Part shown: in pieces, positions 1 through 7,737 of the stretch
Position numbering within the stretch: position 1 is the stretch's first letter
How the letters are laid out: every line of letters begins with the position of its first letter
Source of the DNA: Maribacter sp.
GTDB lineage: Bacteria > Bacteroidota > Bacteroidia > Flavobacteriales > Flavobacteriaceae
Reading direction: 5' to 3'
Assembly: GCA_011050675.1 (NCBI GenBank)
Contig: DRFI01000016.1
Location: forward strand, 59,932-123,931
Length of the DNA stretch: 64,000 nucleotides
Translations under genes and position numbers: made by a program
The notes under the pieces: model-generated
Told to the model about the DNA's origin: nothing
Database searches by the model: none
The model's input: the letters and a program-made list of their open reading frames with translations, nothing else

Positions 1-310
1 GCTTGTTTATTGTCAATAAGTATAAAATAACCGTTCTTTTGAAAGGCATCTAAAGCAACCAAAATCTGTTTTCTATATCTATCTGTTTGTCACGTTTTCT
101 TAATCTAAACCCGTTTAATGTTTTTTCAGCTTCACTTGGCTGAATTAAACCTTTAAAATATTCAGGAAGATTTTTATTGTACGTGTTTACCTCAGATTCT
201 ACTCTAGCAGATATTAATTCTTTGACCGTAGTTCGTTCATTTTTAACAGCAATCTCTATTTGATTTAAAATATCACCCGTAAACGTCGCATCTTTTATAG
301 TTAAGACCAT
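1..310 (-). pseudogene. Conserved hypothetical protein, frameshifted, running off the left edge
   Basis: The gene starts at 310 and reads leftwards for 86 codons to a TAG at 50-52. The last residues of that frame (NRFWLL) look unnatural. If one A is added to the four-A run (T run at 69-72 on the + strand), the reading continues as IEKQILVALDAFQKNGYFILIDNKQ-type sequence to the window edge, with no stop. This looks like a one-base deletion in a homopolymer, either a true inactivating mutation or a sequencing error. The protein recalls a small uncharacterised flavobacterial family of about 120 residues (from memory); no function is assigned. Confidence 0.6.
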
Positions 311-450
311 TTTGAAGTTTTTCTAAATTTATGGATTTTAAAAATTTCTAAAGAAAATTATCTGTTTAAATTAAATTTAAAAACTATAAAAGACAGGCTA
401 TCCTTTTTAAGCAAAATCAAAAAAAATATTTATTAATTTTTTGATATTTT

Positions 451-463
451 CGCTATAATAGCG
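451..463. promoter_or_regulatory. 13-bp perfect palindrome upstream of the 470 gene
   Basis: CGCTATAATAGCG is a perfect palindrome around a central A and ends 6 bases before the ATG at 470. Its position suits an operator or a translation-blocking structure. The protein that might bind it is unknown. Confidence 0.3.
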
Positions 464-469
464 CATCAC

Positions 470-829
470 ATGAATATTCAAGATTTAGTTGGGGAGTACA
501 ACATTATTGGTAGCAACCAAGATGAAGAATCACATGACTATAAAGGAAGGCTAGTTTTATCATTGGACGAGAATACTAGGGTAGTTGCCAAGTGGACTAT
601 TAACACTAACCAAGAGCAAGCAGGCACAGGGTTCTTTAAGAACAATATTCTCGTTATAAATTTTAGATATTCTGGCGAAGACGACAATGTTTACAAAGGT
701 GTTGCGGTTTACCAATGCGTCAGTAAAGATATTCTAGACGGATTTTGGTCTGAAAAGCATGGGAATCCGCTTTACCTAGGAGAAGAGCGTTGTTTTAGAA
801 TCAAAACAAACACTGAACTATTAGATTAA
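470..829 (+). CDS. Small hypothetical protein, probably beta-rich
   Basis: The 119-residue product has no signal peptide, membrane segment or motif that I recognise. Alternating hydrophobic and polar stretches (GRLVLSLDENTRVVAKWTI, NNILVINFRY) suggest a small beta-sandwich or lipocalin-like fold; this is inference from pattern only. The gene is convergent with the downstream minus-strand gene, with two bases between the stop codons. The ATG at 470 is the only reasonable start and follows an AT-rich leader. Confidence 0.6.
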   Translation: MNIQDLVGEYNIIGSNQDEESHDYKGRLVLSLDENTRVVAKWTINTNQEQAGTGFFKNNILVINFRYSGEDDNVYKGVAVYQCVSKDILDGFWSEKHGNPLYLGEERCFRIKTNTELLD

Positions 830-831
830 GA

Positions 832-1470
832 CTACATAGCAAACATAATATGGCAAGCTATAAATCCTATCACTGCTAAAATAATACCTACTAAAAAAAC
901 ATGAAAAGAGTTTCTAAGCAGTTTAAACTTTCTATCTATAGTCTTACCTAAATGAAACGTATCTCTTGCAATAGTCTTATAAAGTTCGTCTCCCTTATAC
1001 ATTAAACTCGTAAGCCCTTCAGTATACTCTTCCTCATTCATAGTATTAAAATTACCGTAGAACAAAAGGTTATTAGTCCCCTTATCGCCGTGTGTAAGTT
1101 CTGGTCTGGTCGCAAATACTGCATATGCTATAGAAATGAGATTGGTTCCCAACATTATAATTGCCGGATATATAAGATGCGGGTCTTTATCTAATTGACT
1201 TAATACGGTACCTAGAATTATAGAAAGAATAAGTGCGTTGATGGAAATAAGAATGTTCGATTTTCTATCGATCATTGTATTCAAGGTATACTGATTTTTA
1301 GACACCAAACGAAACAACGTTTCTGCTCCACGTTCTGAACGAGGTTCAACTTTTGAAAGCTTCTTCTTTAATTCTTTCAGTTTCTCCTTATCAATACCTA
1401 ATTCGGCAATCAATTGCTTATCAATCGCTTTTTCCTGCTTTTTTATTACTTTTTCTGATTCGTCCATCAT
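832..1470 (-). CDS. PycTM-type (DUF5706-like) membrane protein without cyclase or HD partner
   Basis: The 212-residue protein has a charged, helical N-terminus (residues 1-45, probable coiled coil) and three predicted membrane helices at about 72-92, 99-120 and 187-210. The core (RLVSKNQYTLNTMIDRKSNI, TRPE, FYGNF, three helices) resembles the Pycsar effector family PycTM, formerly DUF5706. In Pycsar anti-phage systems such proteins respond to cyclic pyrimidine nucleotides made by a neighbouring PycC cyclase. Here no cyclase and no HD domain lie next to it; the neighbours are a small hypothetical gene and an antiporter. It may be an orphan effector, or may belong to the many flavobacterial relatives of unknown role. 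Confidence 0.65.
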   Translation of the reverse strand: MMDESEKVIKKQEKAIDKQLIAELGIDKEKLKELKKKLSKVEPRSERGAETLFRLVSKNQYTLNTMIDRKSNILISINALILSIILGTVLSQLDKDPHLIYPAIIMLGTNLISIAYAVFATRPELTHGDKGTNNLLFYGNFNTMNEEEYTEGLTSLMYKGDELYKTIARDTFHLGKTIDRKFKLLRNSFHVFLVGIILAVIGFIACHIMFAM

Positions 1471-1482
1471 TAAATAATTTTA

Positions 1483-2721
1483 CTAGCTATATATTTTTTT
1501 TGCTACTTTACCGACACTCAACCCTTGTACAAGTACGGACACCAGTACGACAACATAGGTTATATACAATATAATTTCTGCAGAAAGGTCTTCTGACAAA
1601 CTAAGTGCCAGCGCTATAGATATACCACCACGCAAACCACCCCAGGTTAAAATAGCTACTGTTTTTATAGGTTTACTTTCTTCATGTTTAAGTAAGCTAT
1701 ACGGTAATAATACAGATATAAAACGAGCCAAAAGTACCACGAATATAGACAAGAAGCCCAATGTTAGATATAACGAATCAAATTTGAGAAGATGTATCGA
1801 TAGCCCTATTAAAACAAATAGAATAGCGTTGAAAACATCATCTAGAACTTCCCAAATATTATTCAGCATTTTCCGGGTCATTCCTTTATTTGATGCTATA
1901 TTAATTTTATTACCTATGACCATACCCGAAACCACCATAGCCAAAGGTCCAGAAACATGAAGTACAGAGGCTATTGCGTAGCCACCTATAACAATGGCTA
2001 AACTTATTAGTACCGCTAATTGCGGATTTTCATTAATCGATTTAATAACTCTATATCCTATAAAACCTAAAACCAAACCATAGATAATTCCGCCAACGGC
2101 TTCCATTAAAAATAGTTCGCCAATACTACTACTTAATGATTCATTACTATTTTCATCTAAACGCGCAACAATTAGCAAACCAGAAAATACCACTACCCCA
2201 ATACCATCATTAAATAAAGATTCACCCTCAATTTTAACACCTAAGCTTTTCTGAATATTTGCCTTTTTTAAAATAGCCATTACAGCAATGGGGTCTGTTG
2301 GTGAAATTAATGCTCCAAAAAGCAAGGCGTGCATAAGTGGTAATTCTATGGATAAATATTGAGCAAGATAATAGGTTAAAAAGCCGACTATAGTTGTAGA
2401 AATAAGAACTCCTAACGTTGCAAACAATAGTATGGATTTTCGCTCTTTTTTCAAGTCATCTATGTTCACGTGTAGAGACCCCGCAAAAAGCAAGAAACTC
2501 AACATACCGTCCATTAGCAGGCTTCTAAAATCTGTATTGATTACTAAATCGCAGAAGTAAAGATAAAATGCTGGAAATATATTTTTTGTTAATGTGATTA
2601 GTACCACTAATGACAAAGCCAAAATCATTAACCCGATGGTTGATGGCAGCTTTAACCACTTATAGTTGATGTAACTAAAAAACGCAGCAATTAAAAATAT
2701 GATACTAAACGATTGGAGCAT
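1483..2721 (-). CDS. Na+/H+ (cation/proton) antiporter, CPA1/NhaP type
   Basis: The 412-residue protein is a polytopic inner-membrane protein with about 12 hydrophobic segments. The CPA1 signature is clear: a first half ending in GALISPTDPIAVMAIL followed by a GESLFNDGIGVVVF segment, the paired Asp regions used for cation and proton exchange. It should expel Na+ or K+ in exchange for protons and so help pH and salt balance, as expected in a marine organism. It lacks a cytosolic C-terminal regulatory domain such as TrkA-C. It lies 10 bases downstream of the Rieske-TPP gene and 12 bases upstream of the PycTM-like gene, so co-transcription is likely. Confidence 0.85.
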   Translation of the reverse strand: MLQSFSIIFLIAAFFSYINYKWLKLPSTIGLMILALSLVVLITLTKNIFPAFYLYFCDLVINTDFRSLLMDGMLSFLLFAGSLHVNIDDLKKERKSILLFATLGVLISTTIVGFLTYYLAQYLSIELPLMHALLFGALISPTDPIAVMAILKKANIQKSLGVKIEGESLFNDGIGVVVFSGLLIVARLDENSNESLSSSIGELFLMEAVGGIIYGLVLGFIGYRVIKSINENPQLAVLISLAIVIGGYAIASVLHVSGPLAMVVSGMVIGNKINIASNKGMTRKMLNNIWEVLDDVFNAILFVLIGLSIHLLKFDSLYLTLGFLSIFVVLLARFISVLLPYSLLKHEESKPIKTVAILTWGGLRGGISIALALSLSEDLSAEIILYITYVVVLVSVLVQGLSVGKVAKKIYS

Positions 2722-2731
2722 GAATTTCTTT

Positions 2732-4681
2732 TTAAATCAAATTAGCATCAGTGATTATCTCCAGTAATGCCGGACCATCGTGTGCTTTTAGTTTTTCTAA
2801 AGCAAGTATTAATTCTTCTGTTTTGGTAACCCTAATACCAAGTGCCCCACAATTCTCTGCATATTTTGCGAAATTTGCATTGTGTAAAGAAGTTTTCCAA
2901 ACATCTAATTCAGCCGCTTTTTGCTCCTTTGAAATTTTACCAATTTCTGAGTTGTTTAAAAGCACATGCTTAATATTCATATTGTATTTTACCAACGTCA
3001 TCATTTCACCTAAATACTGACCAAAGCCACCATCACCGGAAACTGACCAAATAGGTCTTTCGTTACCTTGAGCTGCCCAAGCGCCCATTGCCGCTGGCAA
3101 CGCAAAACCGATTGAACCCAAGTAACCCGACATTAAGACTGATTGATTTTTTGGTTCAAAATAACGCCCAAAAGAATAGGTATTGTTACCAACATCTACA
3201 GCAATAACAGCATTATCTGGAACTACTTTATTCATAGCATCAAATACAGCAATTGAACTTAAACCAACGGTACTTTCATCTTCTAACCTACTTGCTTTTT
3301 CTTCTTGCCAAATCTCCCATCGTTTTGCAATTTCTGGTCGCCTATCTATCGTATTTATTTTTCCTTCCGTTTGTTCTTCTATTATCGTCAACGTTTCAGA
3401 AATCTCCCCCCAAAGAGCAGCATCAACTTTATGAAATTTACTTAAAGCTGCAGGGTCATAATCGACTTGTATAATAGTTTTTTTAGGTGTGATACCTGTA
3501 TGGTTAGAAAACGAAGCTCCAAATACAATGAGCAAATCACTTTCGTTCATAAACCAAGAAGCTATAGGTGTTCCGCTTCGCCCTAACACACCACAACCTA
3601 ATTCATGATGGTCAGAAATTTGTCCTTTTCCTTTAAAGGTGGTGATTACCGGACAATTTAATTTTTCTGCGAATGCAACAATAGCATCCATTTGAAAACG
3701 TGCTCCATGCCCCACAATTATTGCAGGTCGTTCAGATTCCGTAATCATACCCACCGCTTTCGCTACCATTTGTCGTGGCGGAGAAATGTTGAAAGGTGTA
3801 ATTCTATTTTCGGGAGTTTGTGCTTTTTCATTCTCTGGCTTTGGCATAAACGCAACCTCATCTGGGAAAGTAATATGAGATACATCTCTATTTATAAGTG
3901 CACTTTTAATTGCCAAGCTCATTAACTCACTATGCTTAGAGTTTTGTTGCACACTATGATTAAAGTTGGCTACCGTTTGAAAAGCACCTACTAAATCTAC
4001 TTCTTGAAAAGCACCTGTTCCCAGTACTTGTGTATTCACCTGACCAGAAATAACCAGCATTGGTGAGCGGTCTACTTTAGCATCCCACATGCCCGTAAAC
4101 ATATTGGTAGCACCTGGACCCGCAATACCAAAACAAACTGCAGGTTTCCCCATTAGTTTACCATAAGCGGATGCCGCAAATGCTGCAGCGCCTTCATGAC
4201 GTATTCCAAAAAATCTAAAATTCCCTTTCTTTTCTTGACGCATCATGGCATCGGCAACTCCTAAGTTAGAATGACCTACCATGCCAAAACCAGTATTAAC
4301 GCCCCAGTTTATCATGGTCTCTATCATCACGTCAGAAATAGTTTCTGCGTGTTTCTCTTCCTCTTCGATACCTACAAAAATTTCATCACCTTCTTCCTTT
4401 GTTGGAAAAGTTTCAATACCATCATCAAAACCACCTGGCGGCACACCTGTACAAGGGTCAAAATCCCAACCGTGCCACGGGCAACGTAATAATCCGTTTT
4501 CTATAGAACCTTCTCCCAAAGGACCACCTTGGTGTGGGCACTTATTATCCAGAGCAGAAAATTTGCCTTTAAAATGTGTTAGACAAATACCTTTATGAGC
4601 AGCAGTAACGGTCATTACACGACCTTCTGCCAATCTTTTTTTATTATCTAACACTTTATGCCACACTACTTTCTTTTCCAT
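2732..4681 (-). CDS. Rieske [2Fe-2S] domain fused to a thiamine-diphosphate enzyme (acetolactate synthase / pyruvate oxidase type)
   Basis: Residues 1-105 form a Rieske ferredoxin domain with cluster ligands Cys48, His50 (CPH) and Cys67, His70 (CPWH). Residues from about 115 to 649 form a complete ThDP enzyme: an N-terminal Pyr domain with the activating Glu163 (RHEGAAAFAASAYGK), a middle domain (about 300-430) and a PP domain with GDG at 549-551 and the NN of the metal-binding motif at 576-577. The family includes acetolactate synthase, pyruvate oxidase and benzoylformate decarboxylase; the substrate cannot be assigned. The fused iron-sulfur domain suggests that electrons from an oxidised ThDP intermediate leave through the Rieske centre. 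It is in one operon with NAD(P)H-hydrate epimerase and a second Rieske fusion enzyme. Confidence 0.85.
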   Translation of the reverse strand: MEKKVVWHKVLDNKKRLAEGRVMTVTAAHKGICLTHFKGKFSALDNKCPHQGGPLGEGSIENGLLRCPWHGWDFDPCTGVPPGGFDDGIETFPTKEEGDEIFVGIEEEEKHAETISDVMIETMINWGVNTGFGMVGHSNLGVADAMMRQEKKGNFRFFGIRHEGAAAFAASAYGKLMGKPAVCFGIAGPGATNMFTGMWDAKVDRSPMLVISGQVNTQVLGTGAFQEVDLVGAFQTVANFNHSVQQNSKHSELMSLAIKSALINRDVSHITFPDEVAFMPKPENEKAQTPENRITPFNISPPRQMVAKAVGMITESERPAIIVGHGARFQMDAIVAFAEKLNCPVITTFKGKGQISDHHELGCGVLGRSGTPIASWFMNESDLLIVFGASFSNHTGITPKKTIIQVDYDPAALSKFHKVDAALWGEISETLTIIEEQTEGKINTIDRRPEIAKRWEIWQEEKASRLEDESTVGLSSIAVFDAMNKVVPDNAVIAVDVGNNTYSFGRYFEPKNQSVLMSGYLGSIGFALPAAMGAWAAQGNERPIWSVSGDGGFGQYLGEMMTLVKYNMNIKHVLLNNSEIGKISKEQKAAELDVWKTSLHNANFAKYAENCGALGIRVTKTEELILALEKLKAHDGPALLEIITDANLI

Positions 4682-4699
4682 GGGTCGGGTTTTTTCAGG

Positions 4700-5356
4700 T
4701 TATTTTATCTTTATCAACTGATGTTCTTTAAAATCAGGCATCTTAATATTAAAATGCTCATAAACCGATTCTGGAATTCCTAAATCAGCTACAAACACTT
4801 CTACTCCGCTTGGTAATTTTTCTAAAATGGTTTTAGGAGCTGCCAAGGTCATTACTTGGTTGGCTTTAAATCCTGATAACTTTCCATCTTTAGAAATACC
4901 AACGGGAATGTCTAATGATATTCTAAACGCCGATGATTCGTTGGCTAATTCAATACTTTTTACAAAAGCATCTGACAAGGGTAATCGTTGTGAGAATCCT
5001 AGATATCCATCTACCCAAATATCTGTTATTTTTGGAATACCTTCTTTAGCTCCAAATAACAACGCTCTTTCTAATTGTGCTTTTGGCAAGTCTTTGGTAA
5101 TTGGCACTACCAAGTCTAAATTCACATTAAATCCCCAAGCAGCAAGTCTACGAGCAGCTACTAGTCCGCCTCCTCCATTGTTTCCATTACCAACACCTAT
5201 AGTGATAACTGAGGTTTCAGATGCTCTCTTAGCTACTAATCTTGCTAGTTGAAGCCCTGCATTTTCCATCATCAATTCAATGGACAGGTTGTATTTTTCA
5301 ACCGCCCAATAATCCATCTCTTTAAAGGCTTCTAAGGAAAGACTGGTTACCTGCAT
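4700..5356 (-). CDS. nnrE: NAD(P)H-hydrate epimerase (YjeF N-terminal domain, stand-alone)
   Basis: The 218-residue protein matches the YjeF_N domain alone. A helix ending in ELMMENAGLQLARLV is followed by a glycine-rich nucleotide loop, GNGNNGGGGLVAAR. The enzyme interconverts the R and S forms of damaged NADHX/NADPHX so that a dehydratase can repair them. The C-terminal dehydratase domain found in bifunctional Nnr proteins is absent, so repair would need a separate NnrD. Some catalytic-loop residues look divergent (VDGYLGFSQR in place of a canonical DALFG), so a redox-related role specific to this operon is possible. It is 2 bases from the upstream gene and 18 bases from the Rieske-TPP gene. 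Confidence 0.75.
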   Translation of the reverse strand: MQVTSLSLEAFKEMDYWAVEKYNLSIELMMENAGLQLARLVAKRASETSVITIGVGNGNNGGGGLVAARRLAAWGFNVNLDLVVPITKDLPKAQLERALLFGAKEGIPKITDIWVDGYLGFSQRLPLSDAFVKSIELANESSAFRISLDIPVGISKDGKLSGFKANQVMTLAAPKTILEKLPSGVEVFVADLGIPESVYEHFNIKMPDFKEHQLIKIK

Positions 5357-5358
5357 TT

Positions 5359-6093
5359 TTACTTTTTATAGATATTAATAGCTTCTGTGAAAAACTGTAT
5401 CGCTTGTTCCTCTTTAATTTTTGTAGCGGGTAAAACAGCTCCTTTAAAACCTTCATTTTTCCATTCACCTAATGAAAGTGAATCAAAACTTGATGTTTCT
5501 ATGCCATCGTGACCTTTGTATCCGCTTATATAAAAATAATGCTCATTGATCATCGTATCGGGTACAGCTAAACCAAAGCCAATAGCCAAATCATCAGAAA
5601 TTATAACATAAGCACCTGAATCGAAGTGATGAGGCCAAATACGAATATCTGATTCTAAACCATTTACGGCAAGTGTCTTTTCTAAACTAGATTGCGTCAA
5701 TGATCTTAAATCCGCAAGCTCTTTTAATTTTAAAGCATCGAGCTTAAAGGTGAAAGAATCATCAATTGAATACGGCAAGTCGTAATGAAAATCATAGGTA
5801 TACTTCTTACCCAAAAATGAATCTGCAGAACTTGCTAGCCATTCTAATACTTGTTGATGTGTTTTTCCATCCAACGCAAAAGAAGCATTGTTCTCAGGAG
5901 AATTCCACTCCAAAGAAAAGGTATTGTAGTTTAAGGTTAATACATCTCCATCTGTTGATAACGGGTGAGTTTCTAGACGTTGCTTACCAATAGACCATCC
6001 AAGATTAGTGTGGCTATCATCTGTCTTTTTCTCTACAAAACTTATTCCTGCAGCTGCTAAATATTGTGCTGCTAAGTGCATCATTTTTTCCAT
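5359..6093 (-). CDS. Conserved hypothetical protein with WPHHFD motif
   Basis: The 244-residue soluble protein has no signal peptide. I do not recognise its fold with certainty. The segment WPHHFDSGAYVIISDDLAIGFG is distinctive; a WPHHFD motif also occurs in an uncharacterised family that I remember as DUF5996, and the link is tentative. It sits between the Rieske-glutamate-synthase-type gene (13 bases upstream) and the epimerase gene (2 bases downstream), so it is probably part of the same redox operon. Confidence 0.55.
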   Translation of the reverse strand: MEKMMHLAAQYLAAAGISFVEKKTDDSHTNLGWSIGKQRLETHPLSTDGDVLTLNYNTFSLEWNSPENNASFALDGKTHQQVLEWLASSADSFLGKKYTYDFHYDLPYSIDDSFTFKLDALKLKELADLRSLTQSSLEKTLAVNGLESDIRIWPHHFDSGAYVIISDDLAIGFGLAVPDTMINEHYFYISGYKGHDGIETSSFDSLSLGEWKNEGFKGAVLPATKIKEEQAIQFFTEAINIYKK

Positions 6094-6106
6094 CTATATT
6101 TTGTTT

Positions 6107-7720
6107 TTAGGGGTTAACACCGCCATAATTAATTCCTGTTAAACGATGCATATCATGATTGAAAGTAGATAAGTCATCAAAATTGAATTTTGAAATATCA
6201 TCATGACCACAAGCTCTTGCAATAACTTTTATAAGGTTATTTGTGGCATCAAAATAGTTATGTAATTGTTTCGCCGAAGAATCAATAATCAATCTACTTC
6301 GCAATGATTCTTTCTGAGTTGCAATACCCACCGGACAATTGTTACTACCGCAAGCACGCATACCCAAACAACCGATAGCCTGTAAAGCAGAATTGGATAC
6401 GGCAATAGCATCTGCTCCTAACATAAGTGCTTTTCCAAAATCTTCTGCAATACGTAAACCTCCTGTAATTACCAAGGTTACCTCTGTAGCACCAACTTTA
6501 TCTAAATATTTTCTTGCTCTTGCTAAAGCAGGAATTGTAGGTACATTAATATTATCTCTTAATATGGTCGGTGCAGAACCTGTTCCCCCACCTCTACCAT
6601 CCAAAATGATATAATCTACACCCACATCTAATGCAAACTGAATGTCTTTTTCTATATGACTAGCTGCAATTTTAAACCCAATTGGAATACCACCCGTACG
6701 TTCTCTTACTTTTTCTGCAAAAGATCTAAAATCATCTACACCATGAAAATCTGGAAAAGTTGCTGGTGAAATTGCTGTCTCACCTTCTTTTAACCCTCTT
6801 ACCTCTGCAATTTCTTTGCTAACTTTAATTCCAGGCAAATGACCGCCAGTTCCTGTTTTTGCTCCTTGTCCGCCTTTAAAATGGAACGCCTGTACTTTGT
6901 CTAGCTTATCCCAAGAAAATCCAAACTTTGCTGAGGCTAGTTCGTAGAAATACTTACTGTTGTTCTCTTGTTCATGAGGTAACATTCCACCTTCTCCTGA
7001 ACAAATACCTGTACCTGCTAATTGCGCACCTTTAGATAAAGCTATTTTAGCTTCTCTAGACAATGCGCCAAAACTCATATCACTAACAAAAAGTGGAATA
7101 TCTAAATGTAAAGGCTTTTTGGCTTTTGGACCAATAACCACCTTTGTTGCTACGGCATCTTCATCTAACAAAGGTCTGCTTGCCAATTGAGCAGGCAAAA
7201 ACTGTATATCGCTCCATTTTGGCAACGTATTTCTATCTACTCCCATAGAAGCTGAAGCTCCGTGGTGACCTAAATTTTTGAGTCCGTTTGTGGCTAATTC
7301 TTTTATATACCCTGTATATGGTTCTGTTTCTTCAGGGTGGGTATCTGCGTAAGCACCCAAATAAGCATCTCTATTAAATGGCTGCGGACTGTCTACTAAA
7401 TAAGCATCTATCTCTTCTTCATCTACAAAAAGACTATCCCCTTCTATTTTGGTAGTAAACTTTTGTAATACCTCTGCATTATTGTATTCTGAAACTCCAG
7501 TATCTACTCTATAATCCCAACCGTGAACACCACAAATAAGGTTATGACCATCAACATGACCATCTGACATTAATGCCCCTCTATGCAGACATCTACCGTA
7601 CAATACAGAAATATCATCATCAAATTTTACAATAACTAAATCCAAACCATTTACTAATGCGTGTTCTGGCTTTTTGTTTTCAAGTGTACTTACTTGGGCA
7701 ATTACTATTGGTTTTTTCAT
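6107..7720 (-). CDS. Rieske [2Fe-2S] domain fused to an FMN-binding glutamate-synthase-like oxidoreductase
   Basis: Residues 1-105 are a Rieske domain with ligands Cys44, His46 (CLH) and Cys63, His66 (CGVH). From about residue 160 the protein matches the FMN/Fe-S synthase domain of glutamate synthase: SDMSFGALSREAK, GEGGMLPHE, a FMN-phosphate region (LDGRGGGTGSAP, VITGGLR) and the 3Fe-4S-type Cys451, Cys457 and Cys462 (CLGMRACGSNNCP). The glutaminase domain of GltB is absent, as in the stand-alone GltB2-like group, so the natural reaction is unknown. The Rieske module would supply or accept electrons. It is the first gene after the outer-membrane protein gene (17-base gap) and precedes the rest of the redox operon. 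Confidence 0.85.
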   Translation of the reverse strand: MKKPIVIAQVSTLENKKPEHALVNGLDLVIVKFDDDISVLYGRCLHRGALMSDGHVDGHNLICGVHGWDYRVDTGVSEYNNAEVLQKFTTKIEGDSLFVDEEEIDAYLVDSPQPFNRDAYLGAYADTHPEETEPYTGYIKELATNGLKNLGHHGASASMGVDRNTLPKWSDIQFLPAQLASRPLLDEDAVATKVVIGPKAKKPLHLDIPLFVSDMSFGALSREAKIALSKGAQLAGTGICSGEGGMLPHEQENNSKYFYELASAKFGFSWDKLDKVQAFHFKGGQGAKTGTGGHLPGIKVSKEIAEVRGLKEGETAISPATFPDFHGVDDFRSFAEKVRERTGGIPIGFKIAASHIEKDIQFALDVGVDYIILDGRGGGTGSAPTILRDNINVPTIPALARARKYLDKVGATEVTLVITGGLRIAEDFGKALMLGADAIAVSNSALQAIGCLGMRACGSNNCPVGIATQKESLRSRLIIDSSAKQLHNYFDATNNLIKVIARACGHDDISKFNFDDLSTFNHDMHRLTGINYGGVNP

Positions 7721-7737
7721 TGGTTGTGTTTTTTTAG

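Noticed and set aside
832..2721. A complete Pycsar defence operon
   Set aside because: No nucleotide cyclase gene is adjacent; the antiporter is a usual housekeeping type.
3183..3474. Several plus-strand open frames within the Rieske-TPP gene
   Set aside because: They overlap a well-supported minus-strand enzyme and encode low-complexity hydrophobic sequence without motifs.
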